Notes under the pieces: model-generated
Told to the model about the DNA's origin: nothing
Database searches by the model: none
The model's input: only the letters and a program-made list of their open reading frames with translations
Made by a program: the position numbers and the translations under genes
Shown: piece by piece, positions 30,125-39,041 of the stretch
Layout of the letters: each line of letters starts with the position of its first letter
How positions within the stretch are numbered: position 1 is the stretch's first letter
Assembly: GCA_019448385.1 (NCBI GenBank)
Contig: JAGTXO010000009.1
Coordinates: 1 to 64,000 of the forward strand
DNA length: 64,000 bases
Source: Diacronema lutheri
Lineage: Eukaryota; Haptophyta; Pavlovophyceae; Pavlovales; Pavlovaceae
Direction: 5' to 3'

Positions 30125-30999
30125 ATGGCTGCGGTCAATGGGTCCTCCAAGTTCTCCGATTTTCGGATCCTCCAGGAGATCCACCGCTCGACGTCGGGCG
30201 CGGTGTACAAGGCGCAGCACCGCGTCACGAACCAGCGCGTGGTGCTGAAGGAGAAGAAGGCGCCCGAGATGGGCCCGGGCAAGGCGCTCGACTCTGAGGC
30301 GGTGCTGCTCTCGGCGCTGCACCACCCGAACGTCATCCGATGCCACGGCGCCTTTCACGACGCGAGCCGGCGCTCGCTCTTCATGGTGCTCGAAGACGCG
30401 ACAGGTGGCGATTTGCAGACGTTCGTGCGCCGTCGCGCCACGCTGCGCGCGCAGCTGAGCGAGGAGGAGGTGCTGCGGCTCTTTGTGCAGATCGCGCGAG
30501 GCGTCGGCTACCTGCACGCGCACAACATCGTGCACCGCGATATCAAGGCGCTCAACGTGGTGCTCGACGCGTCCAACGTGCCCAAGGTGTGCGACTTGGG
30601 TGTCTCGCGCCTCCGCTCCGACGAGACCGTCTTCCTCAATTCGTTCCACGGCACGCCGCTTTACCTCTCGCCCGAACTGGTCGATAACGAGCCCTACACG
30701 GAGAAGACCGACGTCTGGAGCCTCGGCGTGCTACTTTACCAGCTCGCCGCGTTGCGCCTGCCCTTCGAGGGCTCTTCCCTTGGTCAGATTATCGGGCTCA
30801 TCAAAGAAGGTCGGACGCGGCCGCACGCGCGCGCGAGGCCGCCTGGTCGGCCGCGCGCCACGTGCGCGCGCGCGGCGCGGCGAGCCGCCGATCGCGTGCC
30901 AGCGCGGCCGCGCGCCCCGCGTGCTGGTGCGCGCGCGGGTGCGCTTGCGCCAGATCGCCCCGCCCTCTCCGTGCGCGGCCTCGCGGCCACCCGAGCATC

Positions 31000-31030
<31 letters not shown>

Positions 31031-32581
31031 TTCTCAAACCAAAGCTATGCGTCCCCTCCCCCCCCCCCCCCCCCGGCCCTTGCCGGTGCGCAGGCAGCTA
31101 CGCGCCGCTGCCCGCCCCCTTCTCGCGCCACTTGTCGAAGCTCCTCGATGCGATGCTTCACCGCAAGCCAAACCATAGGCCAACGCTCCCCGTAAGCCCC
31201 CCCCCCTCCCCCCCCTTCCCCTCAGACGCCCCGCCGCGTGCAAGCGCTCCTCCGCTGAAGGCGACCGGGCGCGTGGAACTCCTCCCCTCCCCCCCTTCCC
31301 TTTTTTGCCTGCCCTCAGGAGATTGTCAGCTACTGCGAGCAGCTCCTCGAGCACCTTGCCACGAAGCAGCGCGAGCAGCAGCCACAGCCACGGCGCCAAG
31401 TGGCAGCGGCGTGCGCGGACGGCGGCGCGGCCGCGCGACACGGCGCGGCTGCGGTGGCCGACGGGCCGCGGGTGGGCGCAGCGGCGGCTCAGAACGCGCC
31501 GCCATTGCTGCAGCCGCCGCCATTGCTGCAGCCGCCGCCATTGCTGCAGCGCGAGCAGCCGCACCAGCTGGCGGCGCACGAGTCGCGCGGCGAGACGTGC
31601 GCCTGCTCGCCGCCGAGCTGCGCGGACGGCGGCGGGGACGGCGGCGCGGGCGAAAGCAACGGACGCGCGGCAGCGGCTGAACGCAACGAGCGGCTGCACA
31701 GGCGCGCGGCTGAGTTTGCGTCACAGCAGGGCGGCGGGGGCGCTGACGGACTGGGCCATGCAGTCCGCGCAGCCGAAGCGGCGCGCGAGATCTCGGCGTC
31801 GCCGCCGCCGGCCGCGCCGCGCGCGCCCGCGGCGACCGGCGCGGCGGCTCCAGCGAGCGGCGGGGGCGTGGCTCCAGCGAGCGGCGGGGGCGTGGCCGCT
31901 GCGCCTGGCTTGGCGCCTGGCTTGGCGCCTGGCTTGGCGCTGTGCGTGCTGCCGCTCAGCCACGCCGCGTGCGGGCCGTCCGAGCGGAGGGCGCAGCGCG
32001 GCACGTCACCCTCCGCCTCGCCCCTCCGAGGGGACGCGCGCGCCTGCGGGGACGCGGCGGGCGGCGCGCGCGAGTGGCCAATAGCGGACGGGCTGCCCCC
32101 TGCGCGGGGCATTGTGCCTGGGGTCGTGCCAGGGATCGACGGGTGCACGCGGCCGGGCGAGTCGGTGCGACAGCAGCTGCTCGAGCAGCGCGAAACGGAA
32201 CGGAGGCGCAGGCTTGTCGCGGCGAACGGCCTGCAGCCACCAATCTCCCAACCCGCGTCAACTGGCACGGGAAGCCACGCGCCACCCACGCCGGGCGCGC
32301 TGTCCGTCGGCGAGTCGGACGGTGGCGGTGGCGAGCGAGAGATGTACGCGCTCGCCGCGCGGATGCACCGGCTGCAGCTCGAGGCCGCGCTGTGGAAGGA
32401 GCCCGCGCGGCCGACTGCCGCGACCGGCGCGCGCGAGGAGATGCCGCCGCCGCTGCCGACGCCACCCGCGCACAGCGGCGCGCGGAGCGCCTCGGACGCC
32501 TCGGTCATGAGCCGGCGGTCGTACAACATCTTCACGCACCAGTGGGAGGAGAGGCCCATTGGAGGCGCGCGGCGCGGGTAG
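30125..32581 (+). CDS. NIMA-related (NEK-like) protein kinase, FA2-like
   Basis: Ser/Thr kinase, three exons: 30125-30809, 31094-31191, 31319-32581 (681 aa). The kinase domain is at about residues 12-290. It has a degenerate Gly loop (IHRSTSGAVYKA), VVLKEKK lysine, HRDIKALNVVL catalytic loop, DLGVSR in place of DFG, GTPLYLSPEL and DVWSLGVLLYQLAA. Exon 2 supplies the C-lobe end (SYAPLPAPFSRHLSKLLDAML, HRPTLP). HRDIKALN and DLG resemble the NEK group that includes Chlamydomonas FA2, which acts in flagellar severing and the cell cycle; that role is inferred. The C-terminal 390 residues are low complexity (PPLLQ x3, GLAP repeats) but end in the distinctive SRRSYNIFTHQWEERP. Confidence 0.82.
30810..31318 (+). 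other. Kinase introns 1 and 2 with C29 and C17 tracts
   Basis: Intron 1 (30810-31093) carries C29 at 31001-31029 and C17 at 31058-31074 before its GTGCGCAG acceptor. Intron 2 (31192-31318) starts GTAAGC, also carries long C runs and ends CCCTCAG. The small exon 31094-31191 between them (with GGC AGC at its start) is needed to complete the kinase C-lobe. Confidence 0.7.
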
Positions 32582-32662
32582 CAGCGTGACTTCCCGAGTT
32601 CCGACTGTCCAAGCTGAACACAACTCATAAAGTCGCTTGCGCGCCCTCGCGCCGCGGAAGCC

Positions 32663-35600
32663 ATGGTGCGGTTCGGCCTCTCGCTGCACGACGACGACGA
32701 GCTCGATGGCGACGAGCTGGGAGAGGATGAGGAAGAGGCGATGCAGATGATCGACGAGGATGACGCGATGCCTACGCTGCTTGAGGCGAGCGCCGACGAC
32801 GCCGAGATGACCGAGCAGCAGCAGCACGCGCAGCCGCGCTCAGCTCCGCCGGCGGCGCACGAGCGAGGCTCGCGCGCGCCCGCGACGCCGGCGAGCGCGG
32901 CGCGCGCGGCCGAGCTTGGGCTGATGCGCTCGGTGTTGCGGATGCGTTCCGCCGCGCCGCTCGACGCATCCGCCGACGCGCTCGCCGCCGCGCTGCTCGC
33001 CGCGTCGCCGCAGCTCGGCGAGCGCGGCGGTGCAACGGCGGATTCGGACGCCGCGGCGGCGGTCGCGGGCATGGAGCAGCTGATCGCGATGGCGGCGCGG
33101 CAGCCCACGGTCGCGCCCGCGCTCGTGCAGCCGTACGCGGCGCCCGCCATCCCGACCGGCCAGCCGCACCGCTCGCTCTGCGCGCGTATTCTCGCCGAGC
33201 GGCAGCCGCAGTCGCAGCCAGCCGCCGGCGCGCGCGCGAGCGAGTACGCGCTCGGCATGCTCGGGCACGTGCCCGCGCTCTCGTGGGCGGCGGACGGGTC
33301 GATCGTGCTCTCGTGCCTGCTGCACAGCGGCAGCCTGCGCGGCCGCCCCGCCGTGCAGCTCGCGCCCATCGGCGCATGGCGGACAGCCGACGGCAGCGAC
33401 GGCCTCGCCGCCACGTGCGCGCGCGCCGACGCGGCGGCGGACGGGATGGCGGACGGCGCGGAGGTGGAGCTCGAAGTGGCGGAGGCGCTCGGCCCCGCCC
33501 GCCCCGTCGGCAGCCTTGGCATTGCGCTCAACGCGCCGCCCAGCGCCAACTGGCGGTGCGAGCAGCTGCTCGCTCTCGCCGACGTGCACCGCGCACACGT
33601 CGCGATCGGCACCGTCGCGCGCGATGCCGAGGCGCGTGGCGTGGCCGGCGCGGCCGGCCGGGCGTCACGCGTGAGCGCGCTGTGCGACGCGTACGGTGCG
33701 GTCGAGGCCACGGCCAAGGCGCGCGCGCGCGACGCGGCGGCCGCGGCGGGCGCGCCGCCCGCGCCAGCCGGCGCCGCAGACGTTGGCACGCGCGCCGAGC
33801 GGCTTTGGCAGCTGGTCGACGCGCTGTGGGGCGAGCACGGGTGCACATGCGTGCGTAGCGAGGAGCGCGTCGCGCATTGGCTCCGAGCCCTCGCGCGCGA
33901 TTCGGCCACGCTCGACGCCGGCGAGCCGGGGGCCGACAGTGGGCCCCTCGACGGCGCTCTGCCGCTCCTTTGCGCGCTCGACGTGCGCGGCGCCGCGCGG
34001 CTCGTGCGGCAGGCGGGCTACCCGCGCCTTGCCGCGCTCGTCTCGCTGTGTGGCCACTCGCCCGCCGCGTCGCGCGGCGCCGCGCGCCAGCTGCGCCAGT
34101 GGGAGGCGACAGGCGCTCTCTCCCTCGTCCCCGCCGGCGTCGTGCGCCTGCACCGCGTCCTTGCAGGCCACGTGCTCCACGCGCAGGCGCGCGCGGCGGA
34201 GCTCGCTTGGCCGCAGGCGCTCGCGCTGTGCTGGTGGTTCATGCACGGCGACGGCACAGGCGCGGACGACGCCGACGACGCGCCGTTGGCCGGCGCGCGC
34301 GCGCCCGACCCGGCGGACACGGTGCCGACGCGGCTGCTGCGGCGCGCGCTCGACCGGTATGCCGCCGCCTCGCACGCCGGGCTGCTCCAGCCCGCCATCG
34401 CGGCGCACGTCCGCGCGCTCGGCCGGCACGCCGCGCGCGAGCACGGCAGCGGCATCGCGTCGGAAGCTTCACCCCACGGGGGCACTGGAGTGGGGTTCCG
34501 ACGCGATGGCGGACTAGGGCTCATCGCCCGCCAGCGGATCGATCCGCTTGACGGAACGGTGCGGCATCATGGTGCGGAATCTCCGATCGATCCGCTCTAC
34601 GGGCTGCTGCGTCTCGCCGCCGCGCCGTCGCAGCAGCCCCTCGCGTCGCTGCTCTGCCCGGCCGCCTTCAGCGCGCACCCGCTCGGCGCGGCCGACGCGT
34701 GGCACCTGCACGAGGCGCTCTGGCGCGTCGTTGGCCTGCGTGCGCTCCCGCTCTCGTCATGGCGGCTGCTCGCACACCGCGCCGTCGCACAGCTCCTCGC
34801 TGCCGGCCGGTGGGAGGCGGCGGCGTACGTCGCGGCGCAGGCCTCGCCGGCGCACGGCGCGGCGGGCGCGGCGGGCGCGGCGGGCACGGCGGGCGAGATC
34901 GGCGAAGCGCACGCCGCGCGCGACCGCGCGGTGGTCATCCAACTCATCCGCAGGCACGCTGGCGCCGACGCGGCGGCGCGCGCCGACGCCGCCGCCGCCG
35001 ACGACGACGCCGCCGACGACGACCGCGCGGCGCGCGCGGACGCGGACGCGGCGGTGGTCTTCGCGCGAGACCTCCCACACCTGGCGCTCGTGGCCGCGGG
35101 GGACGGTGCAGCTGCCGAGCGCGCCCTCTGCCCCCGCGCGCGCGCGTGCATTGCGCTCTTCGACGGGCTGCGGCCCGGTGCCGCGTCGCTGGCCGCCGCC
35201 GACGTGTGCGCGCTCGCGCACAGCGCGCACGCCGATGCGTGCGGGCTGGCGTGCGCCGTGCGTGCGCAGCTGCTCCACCTGCTCGCAGCGCGCAGTCGGA
35301 GCCGGGCGCACGCGCTCGTCGTTGGCCAGCTCGCGCCGCGCGTCGTGCTCGGCACGTTGCTCGCGCACGCACCGCCGCCCGGCGAACCGCCCGCCGACGG
35401 CGGCGGGCGCGCGGCAGCGGGGGCGGAGCTGCGCGCGCTGCTCGACGCCATCGGCGCGCGCTCGTCCGAGGTGCGCGCGGCTCGCTCGTGCTCCAGCGCT
35501 CCTCCGCGCCGCCCGCGCTGAGCCCCGCGGCGGTGCCGGCGCACACACTGCCACGCCCCCCCCCCCCCCCCCCCCCCCCCCGCCCTCCCTCTCCCACTTT

Positions 35601-36330
35601 GCCCTCCTCTGCCCCGCATGTCAGGTGGTCGGATGGAGCGGGGGCGGCTTGGTCTACGCAAAGTACCTGCAGCTCGTGCAGCGCATGCACGAGCGCCACC
35701 CCGAGCAGCGCACGCAGGACGGCGAGCCCATGGACGGTTTGCTCTTCGCTGCACCCGACGAGCGCGCGTCCCTCGAGCGCGACACGCTCTCGCTCCTCGC
35801 CGCGCTCTCGCGCTCTGCGGCGGCGGGGCAGCGCAGCGACGGCCACACGATCGCCATCGGCGGGCCGAGCGAACTGCGAGCGCCGAACGGATCGGCCGGT
35901 TTGCTCGGCGGCCATTGTGGCTATGGCTCGTACGGCACGTGGGCGGGCAATGGAGCGGCCACCGAGGTGAGCCATGGCGACGGCACCGGCCACTGCCGCG
36001 GCCGCGCGCGCCGCGCCGCGCCGTGCCGCGCCGCGCCGTGCCGCGCCGTGCCGCGCTGTGCCGCGCTTTGCTCGGCACGAGTCACCGGTGTGCGCCTCAC
36101 CGGCTGCGCCCTCCCATGGCCGCACGCTGCAACAGGCAATGCTCGCGCAGCTGACCAGTCTGCTGCTGCGCCTGCGCGCGCTCGATCTGGACGAGGCGGG
36201 CGCGCGCGGCGAGATGCGTCCCGCCTACCTCTCGGACGACCTTGTGCGCGTGCGGCTGCCCGGGACGCATCGTCTCGAGCTCGCGTGGCGCGCTCTTGAC
36301 GAGCTGCTCGTCCTCCATTCGACCGCCTAG
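32663..36330 (+). CDS. NUP96: Nucleoporin Nup96 homolog, encoded without Nup98
   Basis: Scaffold subunit of the Y-complex of the nuclear pore. Exons 32663-35470, 35625-35966 and 36136-36330 (1114 aa). It starts MVRFGLSLHDDDELDGDE, resembling the acidic stretch just after the autoproteolytic site of Nup98-Nup96 precursors (HFS followed by KYGLxDSDEE). The Nup96 helical region (about 375-880) shows RLWQLVDALWGEHG, ARLVRQAGYPRLAALVSLCG, RQWEATGAL, WPQALALCWWFMHGD, IDPLYGLLRL and DAWHLHEALWRVVGLRAL. C-terminal helices are in exons 2-3. The previous gene stops only 81 bp upstream, leaving no room for a Nup98 half. Intron 1 has a C26 tract; intron 2 has CCGCGCCGTG repeats. Confidence 0.82.
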
Positions 36331-36355
36331 ATTTCAACAGACTTTCCCCCGACAA

Positions 36356-37429
36356 TCAATTGCTGTGGCCATGTTCCCCTTTCCGCCGTCTGCCGAGCGT
36401 GGGCAGTGTGAAGGGGAACGGCAGGGTAAAGCCCGACGCGAGCTTCAGGTCCGTACCCGAAGTGCCCGCCCTGCGGAGCGCCTCGGCCGCGCTCTGCTCG
36501 GCCGCCGCCGCCGCCGCCGCACGCGCGGCGAGGAGCCCCGCGCCGCGCTTGGCCGAGAAAGTGACGAGGACGTACGCGCCTTTGTGGTCGGTGAGCGCTT
36601 CGAGGAACGCGGTAGCCGCCTCGACTGCCGGCTGTACGCTCCACGCGCCAGTGAACGGATCGGCCAGGTCGACGATCACGTGGTCGACGAGCAGCGTCGC
36701 GCCGCAGACGGTCGCGAAGATGGCCGCGTCGAGCTGCGCGCAGCCGAGCTCGATGAGAAGGAAGGAGAAAATGGTGAGCAGCGCGACGATGCGCAGCATC
36801 CACCAGTGCGGCATCGGCAGCTGTGCGGTGATGTGCGAGATGCGCTCCGCACGCGCCGTGCCGAGCTCATGGACCGCGTCCAACGCCTTCTCAACGTGCA
36901 GCAGCATTGTGCCGCGCGCGGCCTCGGGAAGCTCCTCGCGCGCGTGACCGAGCGCATCGACCACGCGATAGAGCCCCTGCCTGCTCCCCGAGCGCTGCGC
37001 GTCGAGGAGGCGCGCGCCTTCGTTGAGCGAGCCCACGAGGTCGTGCCCGTACGCGTGCGCAGCCTCGCACACGAGCTGCACAACGGCCGGGCCGACGTCC
37101 GCGCACGCCAGCTTGCAGCTGTCGAGGAAACGCTGCATCACGGCGAGCTCGCGGAAGAGGCACTCCTGTATCTTGCCCGCGCGGTCAAAGTAGTACGCGT
37201 ACGTCTGGCAGAGGATGAGCGAGTGGAAGAGCGAGATCAGCGTCAGGAACGCCTGCACCGCGGGCTGTGAGGCGCGCGCACAGTCTGCCGTCAGGCCCAC
37301 CGAACAGCGCGCCCTGTGTGCCCCCCACGCGTGCGCCACGTAGGCGGCGAGCGCGACGGCGAGCGCCCTCGCGAACGCCTTTGCATCCTCGACCGCGAGC
37401 GCTCTCGCAGCGATCGAGCCCATGCCCAT
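36356..37429 (-). CDS. DUF4239 (bestrophin-like) membrane protein
   Basis: 357 residues from ATG 37429. N-terminal helices (AFARALAVALAAYVAHAW and FLTLISLFHSLILCQTYAYYF) are followed by a helical soluble region (about 95-205). A pair of C-terminal membrane segments follows, WWMLRIVALLTIFSFLLIEL and AIFATVCGATLLVDHVIV, ending in the hallmark DLADPFTGAWSV. This D-x-PF-x-G signature and the spacing of helices match DUF4239, a family distantly related to bestrophin anion channels. Transport activity is not proven for the family. It ends 25 bp from the Nup96 stop (convergent). Confidence 0.7.
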   Translation of the reverse strand: MGMGSIAARALAVEDAKAFARALAVALAAYVAHAWGAHRARCSVGLTADCARASQPAVQAFLTLISLFHSLILCQTYAYYFDRAGKIQECLFRELAVMQRFLDSCKLACADVGPAVVQLVCEAAHAYGHDLVGSLNEGARLLDAQRSGSRQGLYRVVDALGHAREELPEAARGTMLLHVEKALDAVHELGTARAERISHITAQLPMPHWWMLRIVALLTIFSFLLIELGCAQLDAAIFATVCGATLLVDHVIVDLADPFTGAWSVQPAVEAATAFLEALTDHKGAYVLVTFSAKRGAGLLAARAAAAAAAEQSAAEALRRAGTSGTDLKLASGFTLPFPFTLPTLGRRRKGEHGHSN

Positions 37430-37570
37430 CGTGCGCGTGCGCGTCGGCCGGTGGTGTGATTGACGGCAGCCACCGGTGCGGCGGCGCGCGGGCGGCGGCG
37501 CGCGGTGGCTAGGCGCGTGTGGGCCTTTGGGCCTGCTCCGCCTGGCGCCTCGCTGCGCACTTCCTGACCC

Positions 37571-37607
37571 CATCTGTTGACCCGTCGGAAAGCGTCGTTA
37601 GTATTTC
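37571..37607 (+). repeat. Diverged third copy of the 62-bp promoter-region repeat (end portion)
   Basis: Reads CTGTTGACCCG...AAGCGTCGTTAGTATT toward the downstream plus-strand SEC14-like gene. On the minus strand at 29.6 and 29.8 kb the same order is CTGCTGACCCG...AAGCGTCGTTAGTATT. The last 16 bases are identical; the five bases between the two blocks differ. The shared orientation relative to the next start codon favours a regulatory or transcribed-leader element. Confidence 0.65.
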
Positions 37608-37681
37608 TAGATCCCGCGCATTGGTACTCGGGAGTACTGGGCGGCTACGACCTCATCCCCAACAGCGGCGGCGCGGATGCC

Positions 37682-38791
37682 ATGCCGCGCTCCGACGGGC
37701 CCGGCGAGCGGATGCGGCAGGCGCTGAAGCCGCCGGCCGTCCCGTCGGCCGCGCCGCGCAGGCTGTGCCACTGCCTGCCGCTCCGCCGGCCCAGCCGGCA
37801 AAAGTCGCTCCGGCCGCAGCAGCCGGCCCAACTCACGGCCGCGTCGGTGCTCCGCGGCCTCTCCTTCGACCTGCTGCCGATCGGGGCACCCGAGGTGGCA
37901 CCCAGGCTCTTCGCGCACACGCCTGATGAGGAGATGCGCGTTACCGCGCTCCACGCGCACATCCAGTCCTTCCTCGCCGCGCGCCACCTGCCGGCGCCGC
38001 GCGAAGTGCTGAGCGAGCAGCGGCTGCTGCGGTACGTGCGCTTCGTCGACGACCCGATGGACGAGTGCGAGCGCATGGTGCTGCTGCGCGTGGAGCTTGG
38101 GATGGACGCGATCTACGAGCGCGTCGCCGACGGCCTCGAATGGCCCGTCGAGCGGCAGATGTCGCAGGTGTGGCGGCACAACCTGTTCGCGCAGCAGATC
38201 GCCGACCGCGAAGGGCGGCCCGTCTTCATCGCGACGATCGGCGGGCTCTCGTGCACGCGGCTGCTTTTCCAGGCGGTGCCGCCGGCCATCGTGCGTGCGC
38301 ACCTCTACCACTGCCTCGAGCTTCTCAACCAGCGGATCTCCGCGCAGTCGGAAGGCGTGCACGCCCTGCTCTCATGGACCTACGTGCTCGACCTGAGCGG
38401 CTTCTCGCTGTGGCAGGCGGCGGGGACCGAGCTCTCGCGCTCCTTCTTCAAGCGCCTCGGCGAAGAGGTCAACCGCCTCGCCGTCCCCTACCAGATCGCG
38501 CGCGTGCTGCTCGTGCACGCGCCCGCCCAGTGGCAGCTCATCTGGAAGGCAGCCATGCTGATCATGCCGCCGCGCGTGCAGCGCAAGGTGCAGATGGTCG
38601 CAGACCCATCGGATCTCGCGCCCTTCATCCACCCCGACATGCTGCCCGCCAGCCTCGGCGGCCGGCTGCCGGACGAGCGCGTGTTCACCATGCGCACATT
38701 TGCGTCCGACGGCGTGCGCACACAACCGATTCCGCAGCGGAGGCCGAGCAGCGGGCGCAGGCGGGCCGAGACCTCCGCGGCGCTGCTCTGA
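37682..38791 (+). CDS. SEC14-like CRAL-TRIO lipid-transfer protein
   Basis: 369 residues from ATG 37682; a longer frame opens only with TTG. A basic N-terminal region and a CRAL-TRIO-N-like helix bundle (RHLPAPREVLSEQRLLRYVRFV, about 100-125) precede the lipid-binding domain (about 170-330). Within it are GRPVFIATIGGL, LYHCLELLNQRI, TYVLDLSGFSLW, YQIARVLLVHAPAQWQLIWKA and MPPRVQRKVQMV, matching the strands and gate helix of SEC14. Such proteins exchange phosphatidylinositol or other lipids between membranes, typically at the trans-Golgi. It is divergent from the DUF4239 gene, with 252 bp between starts. Confidence 0.85.
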   Translation: MPRSDGPGERMRQALKPPAVPSAAPRRLCHCLPLRRPSRQKSLRPQQPAQLTAASVLRGLSFDLLPIGAPEVAPRLFAHTPDEEMRVTALHAHIQSFLAARHLPAPREVLSEQRLLRYVRFVDDPMDECERMVLLRVELGMDAIYERVADGLEWPVERQMSQVWRHNLFAQQIADREGRPVFIATIGGLSCTRLLFQAVPPAIVRAHLYHCLELLNQRISAQSEGVHALLSWTYVLDLSGFSLWQAAGTELSRSFFKRLGEEVNRLAVPYQIARVLLVHAPAQWQLIWKAAMLIMPPRVQRKVQMVADPSDLAPFIHPDMLPASLGGRLPDERVFTMRTFASDGVRTQPIPQRRPSSGRRRAETSAALL

Positions 38792-39041
38792 GGACGCGCG
38801 CCACGCCGCGCGCGCGCGCCGCGCGCGCACGCGCGCGCGTCGGCAGTCGGCACTCGGCAGCCGTCGGCGCAGGCTCGACTCGATCGCCGCGTACGCACCT
38901 TGACTTCTGCCCTGCGCGTCTCGAACCGCTGCCAAGGGCAGAGTAGGCGCCGGCTCGCGCCGGCCCCGGCCGCGCCCACGGGCCACGACTGCAGCACTGC
39001 TGGACTCACAATCGTGTGAACCGACACCGACTTTATCTCGG
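38792..39041. other. Intergenic region with CG-dinucleotide-rich patch
   Basis: 250 bp with a GCGCGCGC-type patch at 38809-38845, followed by less biased sequence (CAGCACTGCTGGACTCACAATCG) that probably holds the promoter of the FABP gene. No gene is seen. Confidence 0.5.

Noticed and set aside
31489-33909. 806-residue minus-strand ORF
   Set aside because: Antisense to the kinase tail and the Nup96 N-terminus, Ser/Ala-rich with no domain.
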